From Methanosarcina sp. KYL-1 (GTDB taxonomy: Archaea > Halobacteriota > Methanosarcinia > Methanosarcinales > Methanosarcinaceae): a stretch of DNA of 64,000 nucleotides. Location: contig NZ_VOUA01000001.1 in NCBI RefSeq assembly GCF_024372725.1, positions 124,001 to 188,000 of the forward strand, written 5' to 3'. Shown here piece after piece: positions 34,226 to 43,557 of this stretch; position 1 is the stretch's first letter, and every line of letters begins with the position of its first letter. Below the pieces are notes generated by a model. That model saw only the letters and a list, made by a program, of their open reading frames with translations, did not search any database and was not told the origin of the DNA. The position numbers were made by a program, and so were the translations under genes.

Positions 34226-35224
34226 GCAAATTCAGGGCCCGGGCATTTCCAGAGCAAGCGTTCTCATGGCCATACCCATGGGGCTGCAGACCCTGAGCTT
34301 CTTTCCACGGAAAGGGGGCTCTATGCGGTCAAGTGGTCTTTTGCAGGCCTTATGCTTACCGCACTTTTCCAGATCGCCGTTGTCTGGGTTTCCGGAAGCG
34401 TGGCCCTGCTTGCCGATACTATCCACAACTTCGGGGATGCCGCAACCGCAGTTCCCCTGGGTTTTGCCTTTCTCCTTTCCCGGAAAATGCCCAACAAAAG
34501 TTTTACCTACGGCTATGGCAGGGCCGAAGACCTGGCGGGGTTATTTGTCGTTTTTTTAATTCTTTTCAGTGCTGTTGTCGCTGCCTATGAGTCTTTTTCC
34601 AGGCTTTTCTCCCCCCGGCCCGTGGAGTTCCTGGGGGCTGTTGTTGCTGCGTCCCTGATCGGTTTTTCAGGGAATGAACTGGTGGCCCGTTTCAGGATTA
34701 AGGTTGGAATGGAAATCGGAAGTGCCGCCCTTGTTGCCGACGGCTACCACGCAAGGGTTGATGGCTTTACCAGCCTTGCCGTGCTTGTCGGGGCACTGGG
34801 GGTCTGGCTTGGCTATCCTCTTTCAGATCCTATTATCGGGCTTCTTATCACTGCTGCAATCCTCCGCATCGTATGGGACGCGGGCAAAATCGTCCTTTCC
34901 CGCATGCTCGACGGGGTGGACCCCGGAGTCGTGGACGAAATCCTGCAGGAAGTTAGCCGGGTAAATGGGGTGAAGGAAGTTTCAGAAGTCCGGGTGCGCT
35001 GGCTCGGGCACAGGCTGCATGCCGAGGTGAACATTGCTGTTGACCCTGAACTTTCGGTTGAAGAAGGGCATGCAATTGCTGTTGAAGTGAGGCATGGGCT
35101 GCTGCATGGACTGGGCTACCTTTCAAATGCCCTTATCCACGTGGACCCCCTCGGGTCTTCTGGAGAGGAATTCCACCGGTTTCCGGAACATGAACATGAC
35201 AGCCTGCCTCCCCACTCCCACTGA
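34223..35224 (+). CDS. Cation diffusion facilitator metal transporter, apparent CTG start
   Basis: A CDF protein. The first canonical start in frame is ATG 34352, but the frame is coherent from 34223, where a CTG lies 7 bases after a perfect AAGGAGGT. Starting there gives 333 residues including a His-rich leader (SHGHTHG, about 14-20) and the first half of transmembrane helix 1, both usual in CDFs. Metal-site motifs are LLADTIHNFGDA (about 64-75) and LVADGYHARVDG (about 173-184). Six hydrophobic segments lie between about 36 and 230, then a ferredoxin-like cytoplasmic domain. It exports Zn, Fe, Co or Mn in exchange for protons. A His-rich tail (HEHDSLPPHSH) ends it. Confidence 0.8.
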   Translation: MANSGPGHFQSKRSHGHTHGAADPELLSTERGLYAVKWSFAGLMLTALFQIAVVWVSGSVALLADTIHNFGDAATAVPLGFAFLLSRKMPNKSFTYGYGRAEDLAGLFVVFLILFSAVVAAYESFSRLFSPRPVEFLGAVVAASLIGFSGNELVARFRIKVGMEIGSAALVADGYHARVDGFTSLAVLVGALGVWLGYPLSDPIIGLLITAAILRIVWDAGKIVLSRMLDGVDPGVVDEILQEVSRVNGVKEVSEVRVRWLGHRLHAEVNIAVDPELSVEEGHAIAVEVRHGLLHGLGYLSNALIHVDPLGSSGEEFHRFPEHEHDSLPPHSH

Positions 35225-35260
35225 GTTTTCAGGCCAGGCTGTTTTTCTATAGTATTTTCA

Positions 35261-35360
35261 GCTTTTGAATAAGGTTTTCAGCTTTTGAATAAGGTTTTCA
35301 GCTTTTGAATAAGGTTTTCAGCTTTTGAATAAGGTTTTCAGCTTTTGAATAAAGTTTTCA
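35261..35360. repeat. Five tandem copies of a 20-bp unit
   Basis: The unit GCTTTTGAATAAGGTTTTCA is repeated perfectly at 35261, 35281, 35301 and 35321, with a one-base variant at 35341. It lies between convergent genes, so it is not a promoter; it may act in termination through its T-tracts. Confidence 0.92.
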
Positions 35361-35382
35361 GTTTCAGAGCCCGATTTCCGAC

Positions 35383-36339
35383 TCAGGTCCTGGAGATCTC
35401 TGCACCTCTATTTTTTGCTTTTGTCATGAAGACTTTTCCGCCCACCGACTCATCGAGCATTTTCTGGACCTCAGCCTGGAGTTCCCTGCCCTGCGCCCGG
35501 TTGTCCACAAGGGAGTAGACCACAGGCCCAAAGGAGCTTACTCCGGCTCCGTAACTGCGGCTGCGCATGAATGAGGCAATGTTTTTCACAAAATCGGGCC
35601 AGATCAGGCTTTCCCGTTTGTTGAAGCCCACGGTCTGGACGTGGTTTACGGCAGCCCCGAAGTTCTCTATGTCTTTTTCGATCACTGAGGTCATCATCTG
35701 CATGAGTACCACATGGGCAACTTCCCTTACCTCTTCTATCGGGAGGGGGCAGAATTCCTTGAAGATGTTGATCTCATCCTCGTCGTGCATCCCTTTGTCG
35801 TTTGGGACCGCGACCACTATGTCCCAATCAGGAAAGTCCTCCCTGAAAAGCACGGGCCCGGGAGGCACCCTGCTGGCAGCTGAAGGCAGGAAGGCTCCCT
35901 TGTCCTTAAACCTGTGCCCTCCGTCCACAATGAAACCGCCCTTTTCAAAAGCCGTTACCCCTATTCCCGAGGTCCCTCCTCGCCGCACTGCAGATGCAAG
36001 CTCACGCACGCTTTTCCCAAGCCCGTAAAGCTCGTTCACGGCTGCCGCAGCAGCAAGGGATGACTGGGTTCCGGACCCAAAACCGACATGGGCAGGGATA
36101 AGCTCTTCCACAAGGATCCTCACCCCTTTTCCCTCGGGAAGCAGGGATTCCGCGGCTTTTTCCATTCGTTCGGTAAATCCCTGTCCTCCCTCGATCCGGA
36201 TCCCTTCTGCTTCTTCTGCCGTGAGCCTGACATTTGGGGAGGAAAGGGTCAGCCCAGCTCCTCCGTCTACTCTTCCGATCTCAGCGTTCATATCGATAAG
36301 GGTCAGGTGAAGTCGGCAAGGAGTTGTTATTTTGATCAT
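35383..36339 (-). CDS. mptG: Beta-ribofuranosylaminobenzene 5'-phosphate synthase (methanopterin synthesis)
   Basis: A 318-residue GHMP-fold protein. The opening TTPCRLHLTLIDMNAEIGRVDGGAGL is the signature of beta-RFAP synthase, and PAHVGFGSGTQSSLAAAAAV (about 105-124) is the glycine/serine-rich phosphate-binding loop. Expected reaction: 4-hydroxybenzoate (or 4-aminobenzoate) plus PRPP to the C-ribonucleoside, the committed step to tetrahydromethanopterin and sarcinapterin. The length agrees with archaeal homologues. Monocistronic. The ATG lies just after a TATATATAAA tract (36371-36380 on the plus strand) that could be its TATA box. Confidence 0.92.
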   Translation of the reverse strand: MIKITTPCRLHLTLIDMNAEIGRVDGGAGLTLSSPNVRLTAEEAEGIRIEGGQGFTERMEKAAESLLPEGKGVRILVEELIPAHVGFGSGTQSSLAAAAAVNELYGLGKSVRELASAVRRGGTSGIGVTAFEKGGFIVDGGHRFKDKGAFLPSAASRVPPGPVLFREDFPDWDIVVAVPNDKGMHDEDEINIFKEFCPLPIEEVREVAHVVLMQMMTSVIEKDIENFGAAVNHVQTVGFNKRESLIWPDFVKNIASFMRSRSYGAGVSSFGPVVYSLVDNRAQGRELQAEVQKMLDESVGGKVFMTKAKNRGAEISRT

Positions 36340-36553
36340 TCCTTATACATCCCGGGAATATTCATTCGATATATATAAAAAATTTAGTATGTGCCTTCTC
36401 TTATTGTTGTTGCTGCTATTTAAGCTTTCTAAAAATATCATACTTCTTCATACAGAATTTTATGAGGGGGGCTTCGGGAAGCTTCAGAAAACCTGAAGGC
36501 GATGAGAAATAAGTGAATAAAATGAAAAAAAAGAGAAAAGCCTAAATATTCCC

Positions 36554-38110
36554 TTAATTGCCGGCTTTTCTTACGATCAACGACTTTCCCGTCATTTCTG
36601 TGGGCTTAGGGATCTCCAGAAGGTCAAGTATGGTCGGGGCAAGGTCGCAGAGCTTTCCGTCCTTCAGGGCTTCGACTTCTTCGTTTCCTGCGTAGATGCA
36701 CTTTACGGGGTTTGAGGTATGTGCTGTGTGGGCATCTCCTGTATCCGGGTTTGCCATCTGTTCGGCATTTCCGTGGTCTGCGGTAACTATTGCCACTCCT
36801 CCTGCCTTACGAAGGGCTTCTACAATCCTTCCCACGCAGGTATCTACGGTTTCCACTGCTGTAACGGCAGCATCGAAAATCCCTGTGTGCCCCACCATGT
36901 CCATGTTGGCGAAATTCAGGATGATCACGTCGTACTTTCCGGACTCTATGCGTTTGATTACCTCATCCGTAACCTCGTAGGCGCTCATCTCGGGCTGAAG
37001 GTCGTATGTCGGGACCTTTGGGGAGGGGACAAGGCAGCGGTCTTCTCCTTCATAGCTTTTCTCGACTCCTCCGTTCAGGAAAAAAGTTACGTGGGCGTAT
37101 TTTTCGGTTTCTGCAATGCGTAGCTGGGTTTTACCATGTTTGCTCAGCACTTCTCCAAGCACGTTTTCCAGGTTTTCGGGGGGGTATGCGATTGGTACGT
37201 CCAGGGTCTCGTCGTACTGGGCCATGCAGACATAGTGGACTTTTGGGCGCACTTCCCTCGGAAAGCCGTCAAAGTCCTCGTTTAAAATAGCCCATGTCAG
37301 CTGCCGGGCCCGGTCAGGCCTGAAATTGAAGAATATTACGGAATCATTGTCCCGGATTGTTGCCCTTGCTGCGCCTGTTGAGTCAGTTATCACAGTCGGT
37401 TTTATGAACTCGTCGTTTTCTCCCCTGGCGTAGGCCTCGGCTACCGCAGTTGCCGCATCAGGTGCTTCAAAGGGAGCAACTCCCAGCGTCAGGGCATCAT
37501 AAGCAAGTTTTGTCCTTTCCCAGCGCTTATCCCGGTCCATTGCGTAATAACGCCCTGAAACGGTTGCAATCTCTGCAACTCCGCTTTCCTTGCAAAAGGC
37601 TTTGAGCTCCTTAATGTCTTCAAGAGCAGCCCTGGGAGGCACATCCCTGCCGTCCAGAAAAGCATGTATATACACTTTTTTGAGTCCCCGGGCCTTTGCC
37701 AGCCGGATAAGGGCGTGGAGGTGGGTCATGTGGCTGTGCACGCCCCCGTAAGAGACAAGCCCCATGAGGTGAAGGCTGGAGTCATGGGCTTTCACATTAG
37801 AAACCGCATCCAGAAGGGCCCCGTTTTCAAAAAAGTCCCCTTCCCTTATGGAGAGGTTGATCCGGGTCAGGTCCTGGTATACGACGCGCCCTGCCCCTAT
37901 GTTCAGGTGCCCTACTTCCGAGTTTCCCATCTGGCCTTCGGGCAGCCCCACAGCTTCTCCCGATGCCTCAAAGAAGCAGGAAGGGTATTTTTCCAGCAGG
38001 CTGTTGAGATTAGGGGTTCTGGCTGCCAGAATTGCATTTCCTTCTCCATCGAGCCGGTATCCCCAGCCGTCCAGGATCATGAGCATGAGAGGTCTTCTTG
38101 CCTGAGTCAT
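36554..38110 (-). CDS. gpmI: 2,3-bisphosphoglycerate-independent phosphoglycerate mutase
   Basis: A 518-residue iPGM, of the bacterial-type long form. The [11 protein letters not shown] start supplies the metal-binding Asp, [15 protein letters not shown] (about 61-75) the phosphorylated serine, and ADHGNAE plus [10 protein letters not shown] (about 447-480) further metal ligands. It interconverts 3- and 2-phosphoglycerate in gluconeogenesis and glycolysis. Some archaea use the shorter ApgM type; this long type resembles bacterial enzymes and is found in Methanosarcina. It is monocistronic, and the ATG is preceded by only a weak ribosome binding site. Confidence 0.95.
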   Translation of the reverse strand: MTQARRPLMLMILDGWGYRLDGEGNAILAARTPNLNSLLEKYPSCFFEASGEAVGLPEGQMGNSEVGHLNIGAGRVVYQDLTRINLSIREGDFFENGALLDAVSNVKAHDSSLHLMGLVSYGGVHSHMTHLHALIRLAKARGLKKVYIHAFLDGRDVPPRAALEDIKELKAFCKESGVAEIATVSGRYYAMDRDKRWERTKLAYDALTLGVAPFEAPDAATAVAEAYARGENDEFIKPTVITDSTGAARATIRDNDSVIFFNFRPDRARQLTWAILNEDFDGFPREVRPKVHYVCMAQYDETLDVPIAYPPENLENVLGEVLSKHGKTQLRIAETEKYAHVTFFLNGGVEKSYEGEDRCLVPSPKVPTYDLQPEMSAYEVTDEVIKRIESGKYDVIILNFANMDMVGHTGIFDAAVTAVETVDTCVGRIVEALRKAGGVAIVTADHGNAEQMANPDTGDAHTAHTSNPVKCIYAGNEEVEALKDGKLCDLAPTILDLLEIPKPTEMTGKSLIVRKAGN

Positions 38111-38362
38111 ATGCAGGGAATTTCCTCATCTGCTAATAAAAAGCTTCTTATGAATTTCTATATAATATATTTATGTTGTTTTGAAAATATATTAACTGTC
38201 CTTAAATATAAGTATTAATAATTACATAATTCACCAAAAGTAAAAAAAGAGGCGTAAAACAGGCATGTAGCCTCTCTTAACACCTATAAAAATTTAAGTC
38301 TGACTCTCCGGGTAACAGGCAAGAAGGATTGGACCTTAGGATTGTTTGGAGGACTGATTATT

Positions 38363-38965
38363 ATGAGTGAGGAAATTCACGATATTATGAACATTACGCA
38401 CGTAAAAGTCCAGGACTTTACTGCGAACCCGGCTCCTCTGGGGCTGATGGGTTTCGGAATGACCACGGTGCTTTTGAATATACACAATGCCGGCTACTAT
38501 AACCTTGGAGCGATGATCCTTTCCATGGGCTTCTTCTACGGTGGGCTGGCCCAGGTGATTGCAGGAATCGAGGAATGGAGGAAAGGAAATACCTTCGGGG
38601 CTACGGCTTTCACTTCTTACGGGCTTTTCTGGCTCACCCTTGTAGGTATTGTCATTCTCCCTAAATTTGAATGGGCTGCAGGCCTGGCACCGGCCAAGAC
38701 GGCTTTTGCTGCATATCTCTTTATGTGGGGCCTGTTCACTTTATTCATGTTCATAGGTACTCTGAAAGCCAACAGGGCCCTGCAGGTCGTTTTCCTTACC
38801 CTTACGATCCTGTTTTTCCTGCTTGCTGCAGGAAACTACCTGGGCAGTGCATCAATACTCAGGATTGCCGGGTTTGAAGGGATCTTCTGCGGCTTTACTG
38901 CCATTTATGCCGCCATTGGCCAGGTATTGAACGAAATGTACGGGAAAAAGATGTTCCCACTCTGA
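38363..38965 (+). CDS. aceP: Acetate/succinate transporter family protein (AceP/SatP/YaaH)
   Basis: Start chosen at the ATG at 38363 (200 residues); TGGAGG lies 10 bases upstream, and the longer open frame begins only with a TTG at 38342. The family signature [17 protein letters not shown] (about residues 17-33) is followed by six hydrophobic segments. In Methanosarcina this family includes the acetate permease linked to acetoclastic growth, so uptake of acetate with protons is the likely role. A strong terminator follows, and the gene is monocistronic. Confidence 0.9.
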   Translation: MSEEIHDIMNITHVKVQDFTANPAPLGLMGFGMTTVLLNIHNAGYYNLGAMILSMGFFYGGLAQVIAGIEEWRKGNTFGATAFTSYGLFWLTLVGIVILPKFEWAAGLAPAKTAFAAYLFMWGLFTLFMFIGTLKANRALQVVFLTLTILFFLLAAGNYLGSASILRIAGFEGIFCGFTAIYAAIGQVLNEMYGKKMFPL

Positions 38966-39024
38966 GTTTACGCAAAAAGGTGGTTTCACTCTAAATATTC
39001 AATTTCCCTTGTTGGGATCATTTT

Positions 39025-39052
39025 CCGGGCACAATGCCCGGCCCTCTTTTTT
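39025..39052 (+). terminator. Rho-independent-type terminator after the acetate transporter gene
   Basis: CCGGGCA-CAA-TGCCCGG (39025-39041) forms a perfect 7-bp stem with a 3-base loop, followed by CCCTCTTTTTT. It lies 60 bases after the stop codon. Confidence 0.75.
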
Positions 39053-39213
39053 AAGGCTTCTCTTCTTAATTTCTCTACATTTTATCTGTATTTTCTTTAC
39101 ATTTCTCTGTATTTTTTAGGATTTTTTTTGGGAACTTATTTATTTGTTAATACTTATCTATCTATTTGTATTACTGCAGGTGGGTTTCAAAGGGGGGAGG
39201 ACGAGGAAATATT

Positions 39214-40050
39214 ATGGATGTAAAAATTGACTGGAATGAAGTCTGGAAGGAAAGAATGGAGGCCCAGAGAAAGGCCAGCCTCAATACCGACTGCGCAAGC
39301 ATATGGCATAAAAAGGAAAATGCCAGGCGCTTCTGGGAGATGTCCCGGGAAAATGGGGTCAGGATCGAAAAAACCCTTGGAGGAATGGCCCTCACCTCTG
39401 AGTCAAGGGTCCTTGACATAGGGGCTGGCCCCGGAAGCCTTGCAATCCCCATTGCAGAGAGGGTAGCGCACGTAACAGCAGTCGAACCTGCCGAGGGAAT
39501 GATGAGTGTCCTTACTGAGAATATAGAAACTTACGGGCTCAAGAACATTGACTGCGTCTATAAGGACTGGGAGGTGGTTGATGTGGATTCTGACCTCTGC
39601 CCCCCTTATGACGTGGTTTTTGCTTCTTATTCTCTGGGCATGAAGGATATCAGCGCCTCAATCCGGAAAATGGTAGAAGCTTCTTCAGGGTACATTTACC
39701 TCTACTGGTTTGCAGGGGAGACTTCCTGGGACATGCACTCAAGGAAGCTCTGGCCCTTCCTGCACAACTGTGAGTACCAATCGGGCCCCAAAGTTGATGT
39801 TCTCTATAATGTACTCTATGATATGGGGATTTATCCCAATGTCACCGTCTTTCCCTTCGAGCACACAAACCGTTTCGGAAGCCTTGAAGAAGCGGTTGAG
39901 CACTTCAGGTCCCATTATGCCGTGGAGTCAGAGGTGCAGGAAGAGATCCTTAGGGCCTACCTTGATGAGTTGCTCGAAGAAGAGGGAGGTACCTTTGTCC
40001 ATCGGGGCTGGAGCACAAGAGTAAAAATGTGGTGGAAAAACATAACTTAA
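39214..40050 (+). CDS. SAM-dependent class I methyltransferase
   Basis: Start chosen at the ATG at 39214 (278 residues), with GAGGACGAGG upstream. The SAM-binding motif VLDIGAGPGSLAIP (about residues 65-78) is followed by an acidic motif II TAVEPAEGMM (about 87-96) and YDVVFASYSLGMKDI (about 129-143). Residues 1-60 form a helical lid (WNEVWKERMEAQRKA). The substrate is unknown. This WNxxWxxR-type methyltransferase is common in methanogens, often near metal or corrinoid genes, but here it stands alone. Confidence 0.85.
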   Translation: MDVKIDWNEVWKERMEAQRKASLNTDCASIWHKKENARRFWEMSRENGVRIEKTLGGMALTSESRVLDIGAGPGSLAIPIAERVAHVTAVEPAEGMMSVLTENIETYGLKNIDCVYKDWEVVDVDSDLCPPYDVVFASYSLGMKDISASIRKMVEASSGYIYLYWFAGETSWDMHSRKLWPFLHNCEYQSGPKVDVLYNVLYDMGIYPNVTVFPFEHTNRFGSLEEAVEHFRSHYAVESEVQEEILRAYLDELLEEEGGTFVHRGWSTRVKMWWKNIT

Positions 40051-40306
40051 AAGCATATAGAAAAGGTGAGTTCCTGAAGGTTTGTACTTTTTTGAATGTA
40101 TACCTTTGGAAATGTATACTTTTTGAATGGGATAAACTGCTGGCTGGTTCCGTGTCAACTGAAGTTAACTATATTGTGGGTCAATGTCAAGGTCCTCTCA
40201 CTTCAGGTTCTGGCCAGTCCTTCTTCTGTTTTTTCGGTGGAACAGGTTTTTTCAATAGTTTTTTCACATTTTTTCAATGGTTTTGTTCAGTGATCAGGGC
40301 CACGGT

Positions 40307-40804
40307 TCAGGGGCTTTCAATTAAGTCAGGCTTTTCTGTGAGTCCAGCTCCTTCCGTGAAGTGTGAGAATGGCAGAAAGCTCCGCTTTTTCTCGTCTTTT
40401 CCGTAGTTCTCTTTCTCCGGGCAGTTATCATTCCCGATAAATTTCCCTTCCTTTTCCTGTGATTCCTGTAATTCTCGTGATAAGTCCTGGTTCAAGGAAG
40501 AAGTTTGTTTGCCCTCAAACAGAAATGGGGCGAGCATGGGGGCCGTAGTGTACAGTTCCTCTTTTTTTGCAAGGACTTCGCGGGAGACCAGCACGTCCAG
40601 GATACGGGCCGTAAGTGTGGGGTCGGTTCCGAGTTCCTCTGCAAGTGCTTTAGCACTTCTGGGCTCGATAAGCTTTGTGAAAATGCCAACCTCGACGGCC
40701 GTATTGAAAATCTGGCCTGCTTCAAAGTTCGGTGCAATTTCCCGGAGGAATTTCCCGCTATCTGCGGGAGATAGCATCCTCTCAGTGAGTTTTCCCGAAT
40801 TCAA
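40307..40804 (-). pseudogene. Truncated O-methyltransferase-like protein (N-terminal domain only)
   Basis: The first about 95 residues match the dimerisation/winged-helix domain that precedes the SAM domain of plant-type O-methyltransferases (FEAGQIFNTAVEVGIFTKLIEPRSAKALAEELGTDP, then RILDVLVSREVLAKKEELYTTAPML). The rest (about 96-165) is hydrophilic, Lys/Glu-rich, and has no SAM motif. The catalytic domain is therefore missing, and the tail looks like read-through into unrelated sequence. Either it is a decaying gene or a stand-alone dimerisation domain. The N-terminal half also carries the ATG and plausible codon use. Confidence 0.6.
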
Positions 40805-41208
40805 TCCTACCTACCACCTGGTTTTATACGTTTTTGGGAATTCTGATCTGCGGATGGGGGATTTTCCGCAGTTTTTTCCCTTCCAAGATTACTTCGATTA
40901 TTCAAAATTTTTCAGCAAAGATTTTGCTGGGGGAAATAGAGTATTGTGTGGTTCCGCTCCACATTATCTAAATTATGACCTATGTTCTAATTTTTTTTAT
41001 CGTGTGTGCCATGAAATTAGACTTTGTCAAAGATAAAACTTTCGGAGTACTATATTGTTTATATATAATCTTAAGGTGTTGCTCTCCCATAAGAAGACAA
41101 GAGGGCAACCCTACCGGTACAGTACGTATAATTTTTTTCATCCGGGTCCTATTTTTTACTGCAGCCACCCTAAAAATAAGTCCGATGTCTGTTTAGATGT
41201 CTGCTTAT

Positions 41209-41299
41209 AGGTATTTCCCCTTCGGCACAAAGAAAGGGGGTCATTATTGCCGGAATGATGGCTACCACCAGGTATATCTCCTTCAGCACAAAGATAGGG
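41209..41299. repeat. 30-bp direct repeat separated by 31 bases
   Basis: AGGTATTTCCCCTTCGGCAC and AGGTATATCTCCTTCAGCAC begin copies at 41209 and 41270; each continues with AAAGA-x-AGGG. The copies differ at four or five positions. Function unknown. Confidence 0.55.
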
Positions 41300-41556
41300 C
41301 GAGAAGTGCTATGGTTATACTGACGTCTCTGAACTTTCTGCTCCCTGCTTGATTGCCGTGCAGGAGATTATGCCACCATACAATCCCTTATGCATATGCC
41401 TAACATGTTTTTGCGGAATTTATTTTGAAATAAAATCTTTATAAAAATAATTATTAGTCTATTCTTCTAACCATTATAAGAATTATATTCTTATTAGCTC
41501 ACAGCTCTCTGATTTTGTTTATCCTATTCATGTTATACAGGTCTCCCAATGTTCTA

Positions 41557-41575
41557 TTCGATTAATAATATCGAA
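41557..41575. promoter_or_regulatory. Inverted repeat upstream of the UbiA-like gene
   Basis: TTCGAT-TAATAAT-ATCGAA is a perfect 6-bp inverted repeat with a 7-base spacer, 22 bases before the ATG at 41597. Its position overlaps the expected transcription start, as an archaeal repressor site would. Confidence 0.4.
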
Positions 41576-41596
41576 CAGTGATGCAGTATTAGTTTT

Positions 41597-42520
41597 ATGA
41601 ACTCAAATGAATTTTTTGGAAGTTATGAAAGGGTTTTCAGGCACCGAAAGACGAACAGTTCCGGATACAGGGAAAGAAATGCTACCCTTGAACTCTTGAA
41701 GAGTTCTATTCTTGTTGCGTTTTCCGGGGCGCTTCGGATCCATATCGCATTCCTTCTTCTCCAAATTCAGTCAAGTTTGCTAACCTGTATTGCAGGGGGG
41801 CTTATTATCTATACTGTCTATACCCTTGACAGGGCTCTGGAGTCCGAGGAAGATACTGTAAACCGCAAGGAATTAAACGGGTCAAGACGGGAAGTCGCGC
41901 TTGTTGTTTCCCTGCTGGCCTTTGCAGCCGGGACTTACATCCTGGCAAAAGAGGGGTTAATAGCACTTGCATTCGTGCCTTTCTTAACCGGATACCTGTA
42001 CAGTAAAGGGATAAAAATCGGCAAATTCGCTTTGAAACTCAAAGGCGGACTCGGAGTTAAAAATCTTGTAGTGGGGGTTACCTGGGGCACTTTTATCGCA
42101 GGGCTTGCTGGAAGCAGCTGTGTACATCTTCTGCCTATTCTTCTGGTCTTTTCCTTCTTCGGAATCAAACTCTTCATAAACTCTGCTATCTACGACTTCA
42201 AGGACATTAAGGGAGACACCCTTGCAGGCATCAAGACCCTTCCTGTAAGCCTCGGGGCACGGAACACACGCTACCTTCTCACCACCATGCACATGATCGT
42301 CCACCTGGTGCTCGGCATCGCTCTGATCGAGGGAATCCTTGCATTCGAGCCCCTTATTGTCCTGTACAGTTTCGTGTGTGGGATGTTGTGCATCCAGAGC
42401 TACACCAGGGTTGCTGACGAAGAGCTTCCTTTCCAGAAACTCGAAAGGACCTTCCTTGTGGACGGGGAATCCACTTCAATCGTCGGGTTGAGGCTGTTTG
42501 CAAGTGCTCTGCTATCATGA
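41597..42520 (+). CDS. UbiA-superfamily membrane prenyltransferase-like protein
   Basis: A 307-residue membrane protein with about eight to nine hydrophobic segments. The second aspartate motif is intact (YDFKDIKGD, about residues 195-203). The first is altered: YTLDRALESEED (about 75-86) has a DR start and acidic residues in place of the usual NDxxDxxxD. UbiA enzymes transfer prenyl chains to aromatic or glycerol acceptors; in methanogens they make archaeol lipids and methanophenazine. The DR-type first motif suggests a divergent subgroup, so the substrate is open. No ribosome binding site precedes the ATG. Confidence 0.8.
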   Translation: MNSNEFFGSYERVFRHRKTNSSGYRERNATLELLKSSILVAFSGALRIHIAFLLLQIQSSLLTCIAGGLIIYTVYTLDRALESEEDTVNRKELNGSRREVALVVSLLAFAAGTYILAKEGLIALAFVPFLTGYLYSKGIKIGKFALKLKGGLGVKNLVVGVTWGTFIAGLAGSSCVHLLPILLVFSFFGIKLFINSAIYDFKDIKGDTLAGIKTLPVSLGARNTRYLLTTMHMIVHLVLGIALIEGILAFEPLIVLYSFVCGMLCIQSYTRVADEELPFQKLERTFLVDGESTSIVGLRLFASALLS

Positions 42521-42720
42521 AATTTCATACCGGTAAAGGTATATTCTGAGTATGGTACTTTCCATACAGGAAAAAAAGTGGAAGCAAACCACAAAAGTGG
42601 AAATAAGCCACTATAAAATGTAAAATGGGGGGATGGAAGGTCAGAGCGGTTTCTGATTCCCACCTTTCTATTCTACCTTTCTATTCTCTTGGTGTCCTGG
42701 GATCTATACAGAAAAAAGAT

Positions 42721-43557
42721 TTAAATGTTTTTTATCTCAATTGAATTTTCTTTGTAGTGTTTGAAGAGTTCTTCTCCCCATTTAACTGAGGAAGTGTCAA
42801 AGCCCACCAGGTCATTTCGAGGATCAAATGTCCCATTTTTGAAGAACAGGGAAAGGGAGAGGAAACGGTCTGTTACGACAAAAGCAATTTTTGCGTTGTC
42901 ATAGACATGAAAACTCGTATGTTTGTACTCCAGAAATTCTTCGATTTCACTGTTGTGTTCGCTTTTTATCTTGAAGAACACATTTGGAGTAACAATTATA
43001 GAAACCGGGATATTCTTGCGTGCCATTTGCACGAACATCGTAGGGTAGTTGGGCAGGAATATAGAAGAAAAACCCATGAAACGGGTGGAGGACTGGACAT
43101 TCTCAAGAAATGTTTTGTGGGAGTCATAGATGTGTTCGTGTTCATCCTTTATTACCCTGCATTCTCTGAGTTCCTGAATCCTGTTTAATAGGGGTTCGGG
43201 GATTGCTGTCAGGTCGTGTTCTTTCCAGAATTTCTCGTTCGCTTCTATTGCAGTCAGGGTGTCGAGGAAAGGCTTATAGTAAATGGCTGAAACCTTTCCA
43301 AGTGGGGTCAGCCTATACAGCCCCTCCTGCCTCATGATTAGATTGGCGTTTTCCATTTCTTTCAGGCGGGGCAGAATCTCCGGTGACCTTACGTCGAAGT
43401 AGTCTTTTATTTCGGAAAGGGTTCTTGGATTTTCCTGAAGTAGAAAGAGCAGGTCCTTTCGTTTTTCAGAAAAAGTAAGGATACTTAAAAGTCCGCTTGA
43501 TTTCACTTTGATCAACCCGTTATTTTTTCGATATATATGGGGTGAATGATTTTTCAT
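42721..43557 (-). CDS. HTH regulator with FilR1 (DUF1724) domain
   Basis: A 278-residue archaeal regulator. Residues about 25-95 form a winged helix-turn-helix (FLLQENPRTLSEIKDYFDVRSPEILPRLKEMENANLI), and residues about 125-265 form a FilR1-type sensory domain with IYDSHKTFLENV and FMGFSSIFLPNYPTMFVQMARKNIPVSIIVT. Family knowledge: this type includes the Msr regulators of methanol and methylamine methyltransferase genes in Methanosarcina. No methyltransferase gene lies nearby, so the target is not evident. It is divergent from nothing close and convergent with the UbiA-like gene. Confidence 0.85.
   Translation of the reverse strand: MKNHSPHIYRKNNGLIKVKSSGLLSILTFSEKRKDLLFLLQENPRTLSEIKDYFDVRSPEILPRLKEMENANLIMRQEGLYRLTPLGKVSAIYYKPFLDTLTAIEANEKFWKEHDLTAIPEPLLNRIQELRECRVIKDEHEHIYDSHKTFLENVQSSTRFMGFSSIFLPNYPTMFVQMARKNIPVSIIVTPNVFFKIKSEHNSEIEEFLEYKHTSFHVYDNAKIAFVVTDRFLSLSLFFKNGTFDPRNDLVGFDTSSVKWGEELFKHYKENSIEIKNI

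Larger units (their letters stand above)
40805..41596. other. Intergenic region with a direct repeat, 792 bases
   Basis: Contains a 30-base imperfect direct repeat (41209-41238 and 41270-41299), TATA-like sequences near 41046 and 41437, and an inverted repeat at 41557-41575. Short open frames here lack ribosome binding sites and family features. Confidence 0.45.
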
